Shown: positions 27,580 to 35,396, counted from the first letter of the stretch. The stretch is 51,144 nucleotides of DNA from Thermogemmatispora sp042408965 (GCA_042408965.1 JBHOQN010000154.1:1-51144), one strand, 5' to 3'. Translations and numbers: made by a program. Notes: generated from the sequence alone by a model not told the origin.

Positions 27580-28752
27580 TCAGTAGTTGGGTCGTTGCTC
27601 ATAGCAGTGGTTATGGTAGCACAGCGCTGATGGCGCTGTCAAGCCATGAGAGGCGGTGAGATCTCCTTCGACGGCGCTGCTGAAGTGGGCGGGAGCCTGA
27701 ACCGGTTGCGCGGGCGTCCGCAGCGGTAGAGGACAGCGAGGGGGCCGCGCAGGAGTGTGGCTGCGCTGCGCCAGCGCCAGCCAGGCCAGGCCGCCGCCGA
27801 GCAGTCCGCTCATTGCCAGACTTGTCAAGGCCAGCATCACCCGTCGGCGCGAGGACCCCGAGCGCTCCTCGGGGGAGTAGGAGCTGAGCAGGGCAGCCTC
27901 AAAGGCCTCCACAAAGGCCAGCACGCCCGGATAGCGCTCCTCCGGCCGTTTTGCCAGCGCTCGCTCAACGACGCGGGCCAGCGCTGCTGGGACGGTTGGC
28001 GCGAGCTGGCTCAGTGGTGGCGGAGCAGCGTTGATCTGCTGGGCGAGCACCTCTGCGGGGGAGCCGCGGAAGGGACAGACCCCGCAGAGCCATTCGTAGA
28101 CGACCACGCCCAGGGCGTATTGATCGCTGGAGCATTGCGGCTGGCCAGCCAGTTGCTCAGGCGCCATGTAGGCCACAGTGCCAGCGATGGCCTCGTTCCG
28201 CTGCTGGCGTGCCTGGGCCTCTACAGCGGCGATCCCGAAATCGCTGAGCAGAATCTCGTTCCGGCGGCCGATGAGCATGTTCTCTGGCTTGAGATCGCAG
28301 TGGATGCAGTGCTGGCTGTGGGCGTAGTCGAGAGCTGCGCCGACCTGCTTGAGGTAGGTCAGGATCGTGGCCGGGTGCAGCCGCGTCCCGCGTGGGTGGC
28401 GGTGCCGCAGTGTGCCGGCCGGCGCGTAGTCCATCACGATAAAGGCCGTCTCCTGCAGAACCACGAAGTCGAAGATGCCGATGATGTGTGGGTGGCGCAG
28501 ACGGGCGGCGGTGCGCGCCTCCTCGCGGAAGCGCGCCAGCACCTCCGGTCCCAGACGCGCGCGTGGCACTTTGATGGCCGCCTCCATGCCCAGGTAGATG
28601 TGCTCTCCCAGGTAGACCTCGGCAAACCCTCCGCTGCCCAGAGGCCGGATCAGACGGTAGTTGCCCAGGTGAGGCGCCGGGTGCCCAATGGCTGCCATGG
28701 CCGTGCTTCCTGGTGAAGGTAAACTGATCTGTTCCATCGCCTTGCCGCTCAT
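27580..28752 (-). CDS. membrane-anchored Ser/Thr kinase with HCD instead of HRD
   Basis: Hanks-type kinase, 390 aa. Kinase domain about 31-290: LGSGGFAEV, Lys61 in AAIKV, HCDLKPEN (151-158), DFG (171-173), MAPEQ. A single TM segment (about 305-328) is followed by a short Pro-rich outer tail with two Cys. The Arg of HRD is Cys152, making this a non-RD kinase; the catalytic Asp153 is present. In known non-RD kinases activation-loop phosphorylation is not required in the usual way. A Cys here could also be redox-sensitive, which is inference. Start at 28752 with AAGGAG very close; MEQISL at 28737 is an alternative. Confidence 0.92.
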   Translation of the reverse strand: MSGKAMEQISLPSPGSTAMAAIGHPAPHLGNYRLIRPLGSGGFAEVYLGEHIYLGMEAAIKVPRARLGPEVLARFREEARTAARLRHPHIIGIFDFVVLQETAFIVMDYAPAGTLRHRHPRGTRLHPATILTYLKQVGAALDYAHSQHCIHCDLKPENMLIGRRNEILLSDFGIAAVEAQARQQRNEAIAGTVAYMAPEQLAGQPQCSSDQYALGVVVYEWLCGVCPFRGSPAEVLAQQINAAPPPLSQLAPTVPAALARVVERALAKRPEERYPGVLAFVEAFEAALLSSYSPEERSGSSRRRVMLALTSLAMSGLLGGGLAWLALAQRSHTPARPPRCPLPLRTPAQPVQAPAHFSSAVEGDLTASHGLTAPSALCYHNHCYEQRPNY

Positions 28753-28773
28753 GCTCCTTGCTTGCTGTTATTG

Positions 28774-28803
28774 ATTGTAGAAAGCGATGAAGGAAGATGT
28801 CAA
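28774..28803 (-). promoter_or_regulatory. promoter of the membrane kinase
   Basis: TTGACA (28798-28803), 18-bp spacer, TACAAT (28774-28779), minus strand, about 20 bp before the start codon, so the leader is very short. Confidence 0.8.
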
Positions 28804-29160
28804 TGCCCGGGGTGGGGAGCAGAGGGTCAGCGAAGCCGAGCGGAGTCAGGGGCGCGCCCACGAGGGCGGACAGTTGTAGATCCATATATTCATGGATGCC
28901 TATATATAGAAGAAAAGGCCCCGGAGCAAGGCGCCATTCTGTCAGGCGTCGGGGGCCAGCATTGCGCTCGCGGACGGGCCGACGGTAGAAGGCAGCGCTG
29001 CAGAGCCGATTGCGGACTACTCCATCGCTGTCGGCCAGGCAGGCGGGCGGACGAGTGGGTCATCGATGGGCCAGGGTCAGGTCAGCATAGCGGGATCGCC
29101 GTGTGAGGTACGCAGCATGGAGCAAGCGTGGCGGCGAGGACCCGGGTTGATCGGCGCTGC
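28804..29160. other. gene-free spacer downstream of secG
   Basis: 357 bp. An A/T-rich patch at 28869-28915 contains ATCCAT-ATATTC-ATGGAT and TATATATA. The remainder is GC-rich. I looked for SRP RNA or tmRNA signatures near secG and found none. Confidence 0.4.
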
Positions 29161-29406
29161 TCAGACAGGAATCATCATAATGATGACCGAGACCACGGCA
29201 AAGAGAACCACAAAGACGATAGTGATATTAAAGATCAGCTTCTCGACGCCGCGGCGGGTCTTAAAGACCGAGCCGGCGCTGGCGCCGCCGAAGATGCTGC
29301 CCAGCCCTGCGCCGCGCGATTGCAGCAGGATAAACAGGATGACAGCCACCGAGAGAATAATCTGAATAACACGTAACGCCGGTGCCCAGGCTTGCAGAAA
29401 ACTCAC
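29161..29406 (-). CDS. secG: preprotein translocase subunit SecG
   Basis: Small inner-membrane protein (81 aa) with two TM helices (about 13-30 and 58-78) separated by the conserved loop LLQSRGAGLGSIFGG, which identifies SecG of the SecYEG channel. GTG start with GAGGAT upstream. Own strong promoter 40 bp upstream. Confidence 0.95.
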   Translation of the reverse strand: MSFLQAWAPALRVIQIILSVAVILFILLQSRGAGLGSIFGGASAGSVFKTRRGVEKLIFNITIVFVVLFAVVSVIIMMIPV

Positions 29407-29445
29407 AGTTCATCCTCACTTTCGTGATAGCCGCACTTCGCGGCG

Positions 29446-29474
29446 ATTATATCACAGAGTATGGCGCTCGTCGA
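29446..29474 (-). promoter_or_regulatory. secG promoter
   Basis: TCGACG (29469-29474), 17-bp spacer, perfect TATAAT (29446-29451), minus strand. Confidence 0.75.
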
Positions 29475-29540
29475 GTAGGTAGTCTGAGGGGAGAGGAGGT
29501 CTGTGTTGATGTGCCCTGTGCGGAGCGATAGCTGGAGCCT

Positions 29541-29558
29541 GCTGGCAGCGCTGCCAGC
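29541..29558 (-). terminator. palindrome downstream of the DUF457-HNH gene
   Basis: GCTGGCAGCGCTGCCAGC, an 18-nt perfect palindrome, lies 5-22 bp past the stop of the minus-strand gene. It may fold as a short hairpin. Confidence 0.35.
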
Positions 29559-29562
29559 CCCT

Positions 29563-30102
29563 TCACACCTGTGCGGTGGAGCGTCCGTGGGCAGCATGGT
29601 GGCAGGCAGGGCAGAGCACCACGTAGCGTGTGCGGCGGTAGCGGGTCAGCAGCGTGCGGGTTGGGGCCACCGCGTGGAGTTCCAGCCAGTGACAGGGCTG
29701 CCCGCACTGTGGGCAGTGACCATTGGCCTCCTGCTGCAGGCTGCGCTGGATGCGGCGGACCTCGCCATTGTTGAAGGCATCCAGACTGATGTGGAAGAGC
29801 ATCCCGGCCAGCAGCAGCCAGAGGCGCCGGGAGCGTGTGCAGAGCGCCAGGCCTGTCAGCAAGAGCAGCAGCAGCGGATGGTGAAACGGCTTGGGGAGAC
29901 GTCGACGCCCCGGCAGAGGCCGTTTCAGGTAGCGCAGGGCCGCGCGCGGGTCCAGGCGGTGCTGCGTCATGGCATAGGCCACATAGTGATCCACATCGAT
30001 CAGGATGCTGGCCGCGTAGGGCAGCCAGATCTCCTCCTTCAGCCAGGGCAGAGCGACCAGGGCTGCTGCCGTGGAGAGCGCCAGGTGTTCCTCTAAGCGC
30101 AT
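29563..30102 (-). CDS. DUF457-like membrane protein fused to an HNH-like zinc module
   Basis: 179 aa in two parts. Residues 1-112 resemble membrane-bound metal-dependent hydrolases of the DUF457/YdjM type: an early His6, ILIDVDHY (Asp36, Asp38, His39), FHHP (74-75) and LFHISLDAF (His104, Asp108), among hydrophobic segments. Residues 128-173 contain CPQC (130-133), LELHAVAP (His143) and LCPACHHAAH (Cys164, Cys167), the spacing of an HNH-type zinc fold. Neither half is a confident assignment and the substrate is unknown. GGAG precedes the ATG, and a near-consensus promoter lies about 110 bp upstream. I do not know of this fusion as a described family. Confidence 0.7.
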   Translation of the reverse strand: MRLEEHLALSTAAALVALPWLKEEIWLPYAASILIDVDHYVAYAMTQHRLDPRAALRYLKRPLPGRRRLPKPFHHPLLLLLLTGLALCTRSRRLWLLLAGMLFHISLDAFNNGEVRRIQRSLQQEANGHCPQCGQPCHWLELHAVAPTRTLLTRYRRTRYVVLCPACHHAAHGRSTAQV

Positions 30103-30208
30103 CGTTCTCCGCGCTCCATCTCTTCAGTGTGGCGTGTCTTACTTCCTTGCTCGCGCACCGCCAGTCGAGCTGCGAGCGGCCTCCTGCCGGCTCGCGTCAT
30201 CTCCCCGG

Positions 30209-30237
30209 ATTATAAAGCGCGCTGCGCTCTCCGTCAA
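30209..30237 (-). promoter_or_regulatory. promoter of the DUF457-HNH gene
   Basis: TTGACG (30232-30237), 17-bp spacer, perfect TATAAT (30209-30214), minus strand. Back to back with the plus-strand promoter at 30305. Confidence 0.8.
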
Positions 30238-30304
30238 CAAGCAGCCGTATGGAGCCGCTCTGCAGCCCGGCCAGAAGAAAAAAGCCTGCGGTTCCCAGTT
30301 TCTC

Positions 30305-30338
30305 TTGTAGAACACCTATCCCTGTGGTACAATATAAT
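30305..30338 (+). promoter_or_regulatory. promoter of the MBL-fold gene
   Basis: TTGTAG (30305-30310), 17-bp spacer, TACAAT (30328-30333), with a second overlapping TATAAT (30333-30338). The start site should fall near 30340, exactly where the first leader hairpin begins. Confidence 0.7.
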
Positions 30339-30340
30339 CC

Positions 30341-30454
30341 GGGCGAGGACTGCAGTCCCCGCCCGAACTTATGTTCTCACTCAGGGAGCGGGCGTCAGGC
30401 GACGCCTCTGGTCCTCTGAGCCAATTTAGCGGGAGCGGACACCTTCGGGTGTCC
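30341..30454 (+). promoter_or_regulatory. structured 5' leader with three hairpins
   Basis: Three successive stems: 30341-30364 (GGGCG + GGAC, loop TGCA), 30391-30406 (GGCGTC/GACGCC, 4-nt loop) and 30437-30454 (GGACACC-TTCG-GGTGTCC, a stable UUCG tetraloop) followed by ACATTTT and the start codon at 30467. No SD is seen, so the leader may control translation or attenuation. It matches no riboswitch class I can recall. Confidence 0.5.
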
Positions 30455-30466
30455 TCACATTTTGCA

Positions 30467-31144
30467 ATGGAAATTTCCTGGCTTGGCCACTCCTGTTTTC
30501 AGTTGCGTGGCAAACAAGTAACGCTCATCACGGACCCGTTCGCTCCTCAGACGGACGCCTCTTCGCAGCCGAAGGAGTCTCTGCGCCTGGGCAAGGTCAG
30601 CGCCTCCATTGTCACCATCAGCCATGAGCATCCCAATCACAACTATGTCGCCGGCGTGCAGGGGAATCCCCGGGTCGTCCGCGGACCGGGCGAGTACGAG
30701 ATCAGCGATGTGCTGATCACGGGTGTGCCCGCCTATCACGATGCCAGGCGGGGCCGCGAACGTGGGCGCAACACCATCTATGTCATTCATATGGATGGGG
30801 TCGTCATCTGCCATCTGGGCGACCTGGGCCATACGCTGCAGGAGGAGCAGCTTGAGGAAGTTGCTGACGCAGACGTCCTGCTGGTGCCGATCGGGGGCGA
30901 GCACACGCTCAACGCGGCGCAGGCGGCTGAAGTCATCAGCCAGGTAGTGCCACGCATTGTCGTTCCCATGCACTATAATCCGCTGGCTGCCGATGGCGAG
31001 CAGGCGGTTCCCGAGGCCCTCGACAAGTTCTGCCGTGAGATGGGCGTCGAGGCCCTCAATCCGCAGCCCAGGCTCTCCGTCTCACATGGCTCCCTGCCGG
31101 CCGAGACGCAGGTCGTCATTCTCAGTTGTCGCAGTCTGAGCTGA
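30467..31144 (+). CDS. metallo-beta-lactamase-fold protein (UPF0173-like)
   Basis: 225 aa. MBL-fold features: WLGHSCFQL at the N-terminus, ITDPF, SHEHPNHN (53-59) at the metal-site position, GPGEYEI, and a late PMHYNPL. The family normally has HxHxDH; here the Asp is Asn57 (HEHPNH), so metal binding or activity may differ. The ATG at 30467 is chosen because the family begins at this M-x-I-x-W; the frame is open upstream into the hairpin leader. Role unknown; pyrG follows 135 bp downstream on the same strand. Confidence 0.82.
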   Translation: MEISWLGHSCFQLRGKQVTLITDPFAPQTDASSQPKESLRLGKVSASIVTISHEHPNHNYVAGVQGNPRVVRGPGEYEISDVLITGVPAYHDARRGRERGRNTIYVIHMDGVVICHLGDLGHTLQEEQLEEVADADVLLVPIGGEHTLNAAQAAEVISQVVPRIVVPMHYNPLAADGEQAVPEALDKFCREMGVEALNPQPRLSVSHGSLPAETQVVILSCRSLS

Positions 31145-31279
31145 GCGGAACTGAATTGAGCAGCCAGCCGCTCTGAGTGAGGAGCGAGGGCGAGGGCGAG
31201 GACCGAACTCTGGCAGAGAGCGAGTTTGTAAGAGAAGGACTGATACGCGACGTAAAAGGCTCCGCGCAAGGAGGAGTAT

Positions 31280-32968
31280 ATGTCAAAATTTATCTTTGTG
31301 ACCGGCGGTGTGGCTTCGTCCGTGGGCAAGGGTATAAGCGTCGCCTCTCTCGGGCGCCTGCTAAAGAATCGAGGTGTCTCTGTCTCCATTATGAAGCTCG
31401 ACCCCTACATCAACGTCGATCCCGGCACGATGTCGCCCTATCAGCATGGCGAGGTCTTTGTGACCGACGATGGGGCGGAGACCGATCTCGACCTTGGTCA
31501 TTACGAGCGCTTTACCGATGAGCCAGCCTACCAGGCCAATAATGTCACCACTGGCCAGGTCTATGCGACGGTCATCGGCAAAGAGCGCCGTGGTGAGTAT
31601 CTAGGGGGCACCATCCAGGTCATTCCGCATATCACCAACGAGATCAAGGAGCGCATTCATAACGTGGCGCGCCGCTCCGACGCCGATGTCGTGATCGTCG
31701 AGGTGGGTGGCACCGTGGGCGATATCGAGGGTGAACCATTTCTGGAGGCCATTCGGCAGATGCGCAAGGACGTCGGGCGGGCTAATGTGCTCTATCTGCA
31801 CGTAACCCTTCTCCCCTATCTGGGAGCCACGCGCGAGCTGAAGACCAAGCCCACGCAGCACAGTGTCAAAGAGCTGCTGCGCGTTGGCATCCAGCCCGAT
31901 GTCATCCTCTGTCGCTCCGATTATCCCGTCAGCGACGAGCTGCGCGAGAAGATCGCTCTCTTCTGCAATGTTGAGACGCGCGCCGTTGTGCCCCTGCTGA
32001 CGGCCGAGACTATCTATGAGGTGCCACTGGTCCTGGAGGAGGCCGGTCTGGGCGAGTATCTTGTGCAGACCCTCGGCCTGCCGGCGCACGAGCCGCAGAT
32101 GCAGGAGTGGCGCGCTCTGGTGGAGACCATCAAGAAGCCGCGTCCGGCCCTCAAGGTCGGTCTGGTTGGCAAATACGTCGATCTGCACGATGCCTACCTC
32201 TCGGTGGCCGAGGCTCTGCGCCATGCTGGCTGGCACCATGATGTCGATGTGCAGATCAAATGGATCAACTCCGAGGCTCTGGAGAAGATGGGCGAGGGCT
32301 ACACTGAGGTCCTGGAAGACGTTCATGGGATCGTCGTTCCCGGTGGCTTTGGGCCACGGGGCATCGAGGGCAAGATCAAGGCCGCTGGTTTCGCTCGCCG
32401 CACGCGCACGCCCTACCTGGGCCTCTGTCTCGGCATGCAGGTCAGCGTGATCGAGTTTGCTCGCAATGTGCTTGGTCTCGCCGGAGCCAATAGCTCCGAG
32501 TTCGATCCCCAGTCTCCCCACCCCGTCATTGACCTGATGCCCACTCAGCGCCATATCTCTGAAAAGGGCGGCACCATGCGTCTGGGCAACTGGGTCTGCT
32601 GTCTCCTGCCCGGTACCAGAGCTTATCAGGCCTACGGTGAGGCTATTGTCTTCGAGCGTCACCGCCATCGCTACGAGTTCAATAATGAGTATCGTAAACG
32701 TATGGAGGCGCATGGCCTGGTGATCAGTGGCCGCTCCGCTGACAACAGCCTGGTGGAGATCATTGAGCTGGCAGAACATCCCTGGTTCGTGGCCTCGCAG
32801 TTCCATCCCGAATTCAAGAGCCGTCCCAACCGTCCCCATCCCCTCTTCCGTGACTTCATCGCCGCCTGCAAACGTCTGGCGAGCGAGCGCGAGGAGATGG
32901 CGCGCGTCGGGGCTTCTCGCGAAGCGAGCGGCCTGCCGCCGGACTCGCATCTTGAAGTGTCGAAATAA
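31280..32968 (+). CDS. pyrG: CTP synthase
   Basis: 562 aa. Converts UTP to CTP with glutamine and ATP. N-terminal amidoligase domain with GGVASSVGKGI (P-loop) and MKLDPYINVDPGTM. C-terminal class I glutamine amidotransferase with the nucleophile in LGLCLGMQ and the His/Glu pair in SQFHPEF. AAGGAGGAG lies 4 nt before the ATG. It ends 7 bp before the next gene. No U-tract or CTP-sensing attenuator was recognised in the 135-bp upstream gap. Confidence 0.98.
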   Translation: MSKFIFVTGGVASSVGKGISVASLGRLLKNRGVSVSIMKLDPYINVDPGTMSPYQHGEVFVTDDGAETDLDLGHYERFTDEPAYQANNVTTGQVYATVIGKERRGEYLGGTIQVIPHITNEIKERIHNVARRSDADVVIVEVGGTVGDIEGEPFLEAIRQMRKDVGRANVLYLHVTLLPYLGATRELKTKPTQHSVKELLRVGIQPDVILCRSDYPVSDELREKIALFCNVETRAVVPLLTAETIYEVPLVLEEAGLGEYLVQTLGLPAHEPQMQEWRALVETIKKPRPALKVGLVGKYVDLHDAYLSVAEALRHAGWHHDVDVQIKWINSEALEKMGEGYTEVLEDVHGIVVPGGFGPRGIEGKIKAAGFARRTRTPYLGLCLGMQVSVIEFARNVLGLAGANSSEFDPQSPHPVIDLMPTQRHISEKGGTMRLGNWVCCLLPGTRAYQAYGEAIVFERHRHRYEFNNEYRKRMEAHGLVISGRSADNSLVEIIELAEHPWFVASQFHPEFKSRPNRPHPLFRDFIAACKRLASEREEMARVGASREASGLPPDSHLEVSK

Positions 32969-32975
32969 AAGCACT

Positions 32976-34313
32976 ATGTTATATTTGAGTCACTTGCTGG
33001 GCGCGCCTGTTGAGGATCCCCACGGGGCGCGCGTAGGAAAACTGGTCGATGTGCTGGTCGCCCCGGCGCGGAGCGATGAGGAACGCGCCGGGCCGGCCTA
33101 TGCCAGTGCTCTGCTTATTGAAGGGAGCGAAGGGCGGCTCTGGCGTATTCCTCCGGCCAGCGCGCAGCTGCGTGACCACACGCTTCTTCTGCGTATGGCT
33201 CCTGAGGAGCTGTCTGGGGAGCTGTCGGGGGCTCCCGTCTCGGAAGTGCAGGAGATCAGCCTGGCGCACGAAGTACTCGACAGGCAGGCCGTTGATCTGA
33301 AGCGGCGCCGCCCCGTGCGCGTCAATGATGTCTGCCTCGAGGCCGACTGGCGTGTGCTGGGGATCGATACCAGCACCTGGGGACTGCTGCGCCGCCTTTT
33401 ACCCGCCTGGCTGCTCGGTGAGAAAGGCCGTGTGGCCTCCGTCAGCCTTGTGCCCTGGGAGCACCTGGAGGTACTGCGCGAACAGCAGCCGGCCGAGGAG
33501 AGCCAGGAGCCGTCCCCTGCGCAGGCTCAAACCCCGGCCGGCGAGGCCGGGCAGGCGCAGCGACCATCGCCCAGCGGGCCGCTGGCGGAGCTGCGTCCCG
33601 CTGATATCGCCGATATCATCCACCAGGTGACTCCGGCTCAGGGCGCACGCCTGCTCGAAGGTCTCGCCGATGAGACCGCCGCTGACATTCTCGAGGAAGT
33701 GGACACCGAGCGTCAGACCTATATTCTGGAGAAGATCAGTGCCGCGCGTGCCGCCGCCATTCTGCGTGAGATGGAGCCTGATGAGGTGGCCGATCTCCTT
33801 GCGCGTCTGCCGGAGGAGCGTGCCCAGGAGCTGCTGCGCCTGCTGACGCCCGAGGAGTCTGAAGAGGTGCGCGAGCTGCTGGAGTACGCCGAAGACTCGG
33901 CCGGCGGCCTGATGACCACCGACTACCTGGCGCTCAACCAGACCAGGAGCAGTGCCGAGGCCCTTGCTGCCTTGCGCCAGCATACCCTCGAGGAGGACGG
34001 TCACGCTGTCTATATCTACTGCGTCGATGACGAGACGCGCGATGAGCCGCGCCTGCTCGGCGTTGTCTCGATCTGGGACCTGCTCGTCGCCTCGCCGGAG
34101 CAGAGCCTGCGGGAGTTAATGGCCAGCGATCTGGTCACGGTGCGCCCCGAGACCGATGCGCGTGGCGTCGCCGAGATCATTGCCAAGTACAATCTCTTTG
34201 CCGTGCCGGTCGTCAATGAGGAGGGCCTCCTGCAGGGGATCGTTACCGTTGACGATGCAATCGACGTCCTCCTGCCTCCCGAACGCAGGCGCAGGCCGCC
34301 CCGTATGTACTAG
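32976..34313 (+). CDS. PRC-barrel / MgtE N-terminal / CBS-pair protein
   Basis: 445 aa. Residues 1-75 and about 90-165 look like two PRC-barrel domains. After a Gln/Pro/Glu linker (about 175-200), residues 205-310 resemble the helical MgtE N-domain (LRPADIADIIHQ, EADEVADLLARLP-type repeats), then a CBS pair to residue 435. The transmembrane channel of MgtE is missing, so this is not a transporter by itself. It may sense Mg2+ or adenosyl nucleotides and regulate another protein. It starts 7 bp after pyrG without any SD, implying coupling to pyrG translation. The longer upstream open frame overlaps pyrG and is not used. Confidence 0.85.
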   Translation: MLYLSHLLGAPVEDPHGARVGKLVDVLVAPARSDEERAGPAYASALLIEGSEGRLWRIPPASAQLRDHTLLLRMAPEELSGELSGAPVSEVQEISLAHEVLDRQAVDLKRRRPVRVNDVCLEADWRVLGIDTSTWGLLRRLLPAWLLGEKGRVASVSLVPWEHLEVLREQQPAEESQEPSPAQAQTPAGEAGQAQRPSPSGPLAELRPADIADIIHQVTPAQGARLLEGLADETAADILEEVDTERQTYILEKISAARAAAILREMEPDEVADLLARLPEERAQELLRLLTPEESEEVRELLEYAEDSAGGLMTTDYLALNQTRSSAEALAALRQHTLEEDGHAVYIYCVDDETRDEPRLLGVVSIWDLLVASPEQSLRELMASDLVTVRPETDARGVAEIIAKYNLFAVPVVNEEGLLQGIVTVDDAIDVLLPPERRRRPPRMY

Positions 34314-34325
34314 ACGCCTGTGGCG

Positions 34326-34496
34326 CGGAGGCAGGAGATCCGAGAGGCAGGAGATCCGGGGACGGGCGATCCGAGGGGCGGGTGATCCGGAAGGCAGGAG
34401 ATCCGGAGGCGGGCGATCCGGAAGGCAGGAGATCCGAGAGGCGGGTGATCCGAGAGGCAGGAGATCCGGGGACGGGCGATCCGAGAGGCGGGTGAA
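34326..34496. repeat. minisatellite of about 11 units, 15-16 bp
   Basis: Unit consensus G-R-G-A/G-GGC-R-GG-N-GATCC, repeated head to tail about 11 times with alternating 15 and 16-bp variants (AGGCAGGAGATCC, ACGGGCGATCC and GGCGGGTGATCC forms). Situated between two convergent genes. No spacers, so not CRISPR. Confidence 0.9.
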
Positions 34497-34537
34497 GGAG
34501 ACCGATCGGAGTCAGAAGATGGTACTGTGGTGTGGCA

Positions 34538-34580
34538 GGGAGAGCAGAGCGAGCGGACCCCATGCGGGGCCTGCTCTCTC
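34538..34580. terminator. nested hairpin after the Cys-rich gene
   Basis: Outer 10-bp stem (GGGAGAGCAG/CTGCTCTCTC, one G-U) enclosing CCCC-ATGC-GGGG. It abuts the stop codon of the minus-strand gene and serves the convergent pair. Confidence 0.5.
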
Positions 34581-35297
34581 TCAGTCGGGCAGAGAGCAGA
34601 CCGCGCTCAGGGCTTCAAGAACGTGTATAATGTCCTGGCAGACATCGACCATGATCCGCGGAAGCCACTCTTCAGGATGGGGATCATCGGCTATCAGCTC
34701 CGCCTCTCCATCATCCTCGTAGCGCTGATGCCAGCCAGAGAGACCCGCGCCGTAATACGATGTCTCATGCAGACCGTGCAACCCCTCGGGATGCCAGATG
34801 GGCAGCTCCACGCGCTGCTGCAGCGTGAGTGATTCCGGCTGCAGACGATTGTCCTGCAGGATCATAGTAATCCCGGGCCGCGTCTCGCTGGTCCGACTGC
34901 TGTGCTCGCTGGCGCGCAGGCGCAGCATCTGTGTCAGCGAGAGCAGCGTCTCGTCCGAGAGCATGGTCCCTTTCAGCGTGAGCGAGTAGGCCAGATCAAG
35001 CACGAGCGCCGGAATCTCGCGCGTGCGCAGATGTGGGCAGTGTGCGTCGGGTTCGTGAAAGAAGTCGCAGACGCCCCTGGGACCTTCGAGGGAAAGCGCG
35101 GTATCCAGACTGCCCCAGCTAAAGGAGACGGTGCAGATACTGGAGTTTTCGACCTGTTCGCAACTTCCGATGTGACAGGTGCAGGCAAATTCACGTTCCA
35201 TGGTGCGGGAGTTGATCCAGTACTCGGGATGTGCCGTTAACCCGACCTCCCCTGCCGCCTTGAGAAAGTAACCGGTCACATCTTCAAATGTTAACAT
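34581..35297 (-). CDS. cysteine/histidine-rich protein of unknown function
   Basis: 238 aa, not recognised. The N-terminal third has a cluster of possible metal ligands: Cys39, Cys41, His42, Cys46, Cys55, then Cys77, His81, His86, Cys87, His89. The C-terminal part is acidic and Trp/His-containing with no TM segments. AAGGAG lies 6 nt before the ATG, and a near-consensus promoter sits directly after the prs stop, so it is independently transcribed. Looks like a soluble protein; possibly Zn- or Fe-binding, by inference only. Confidence 0.75.
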   Translation of the reverse strand: MLTFEDVTGYFLKAAGEVGLTAHPEYWINSRTMEREFACTCHIGSCEQVENSSICTVSFSWGSLDTALSLEGPRGVCDFFHEPDAHCPHLRTREIPALVLDLAYSLTLKGTMLSDETLLSLTQMLRLRASEHSSRTSETRPGITMILQDNRLQPESLTLQQRVELPIWHPEGLHGLHETSYYGAGLSGWHQRYEDDGEAELIADDPHPEEWLPRIMVDVCQDIIHVLEALSAVCSLPD

Positions 35298-35364
35298 GAA
35301 ACGCTCCTTGCTGCCCGTTAATGGGGCATGTGTCCCCTTGGCACCCGTGATAAGATGCCTCTAT

Positions 35365-35394
35365 ATTATGAGCGTCTGAGGGGAGGAGTGTCAA
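35365..35394 (-). promoter_or_regulatory. promoter of the Cys-rich gene
   Basis: TTGACA (35389-35394), 18-bp spacer, CATAAT (35365-35370), minus strand, beginning 3 bp past the prs stop. Confidence 0.75.
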
Positions 35395-35396
35395 TA

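Noticed and set aside
28804..29160. SRP RNA or tmRNA next to secG
   Set aside because: A GGTCAGG and a GCAGC stretch are present but the spacing and the GGAAG/GNAGCAGC core of SRP RNA are not. No tRNA-like ends for tmRNA.
34326..34496. CRISPR array
   Set aside because: Units of 15-16 bp are contiguous with no unique spacers and no cas gene in the window.
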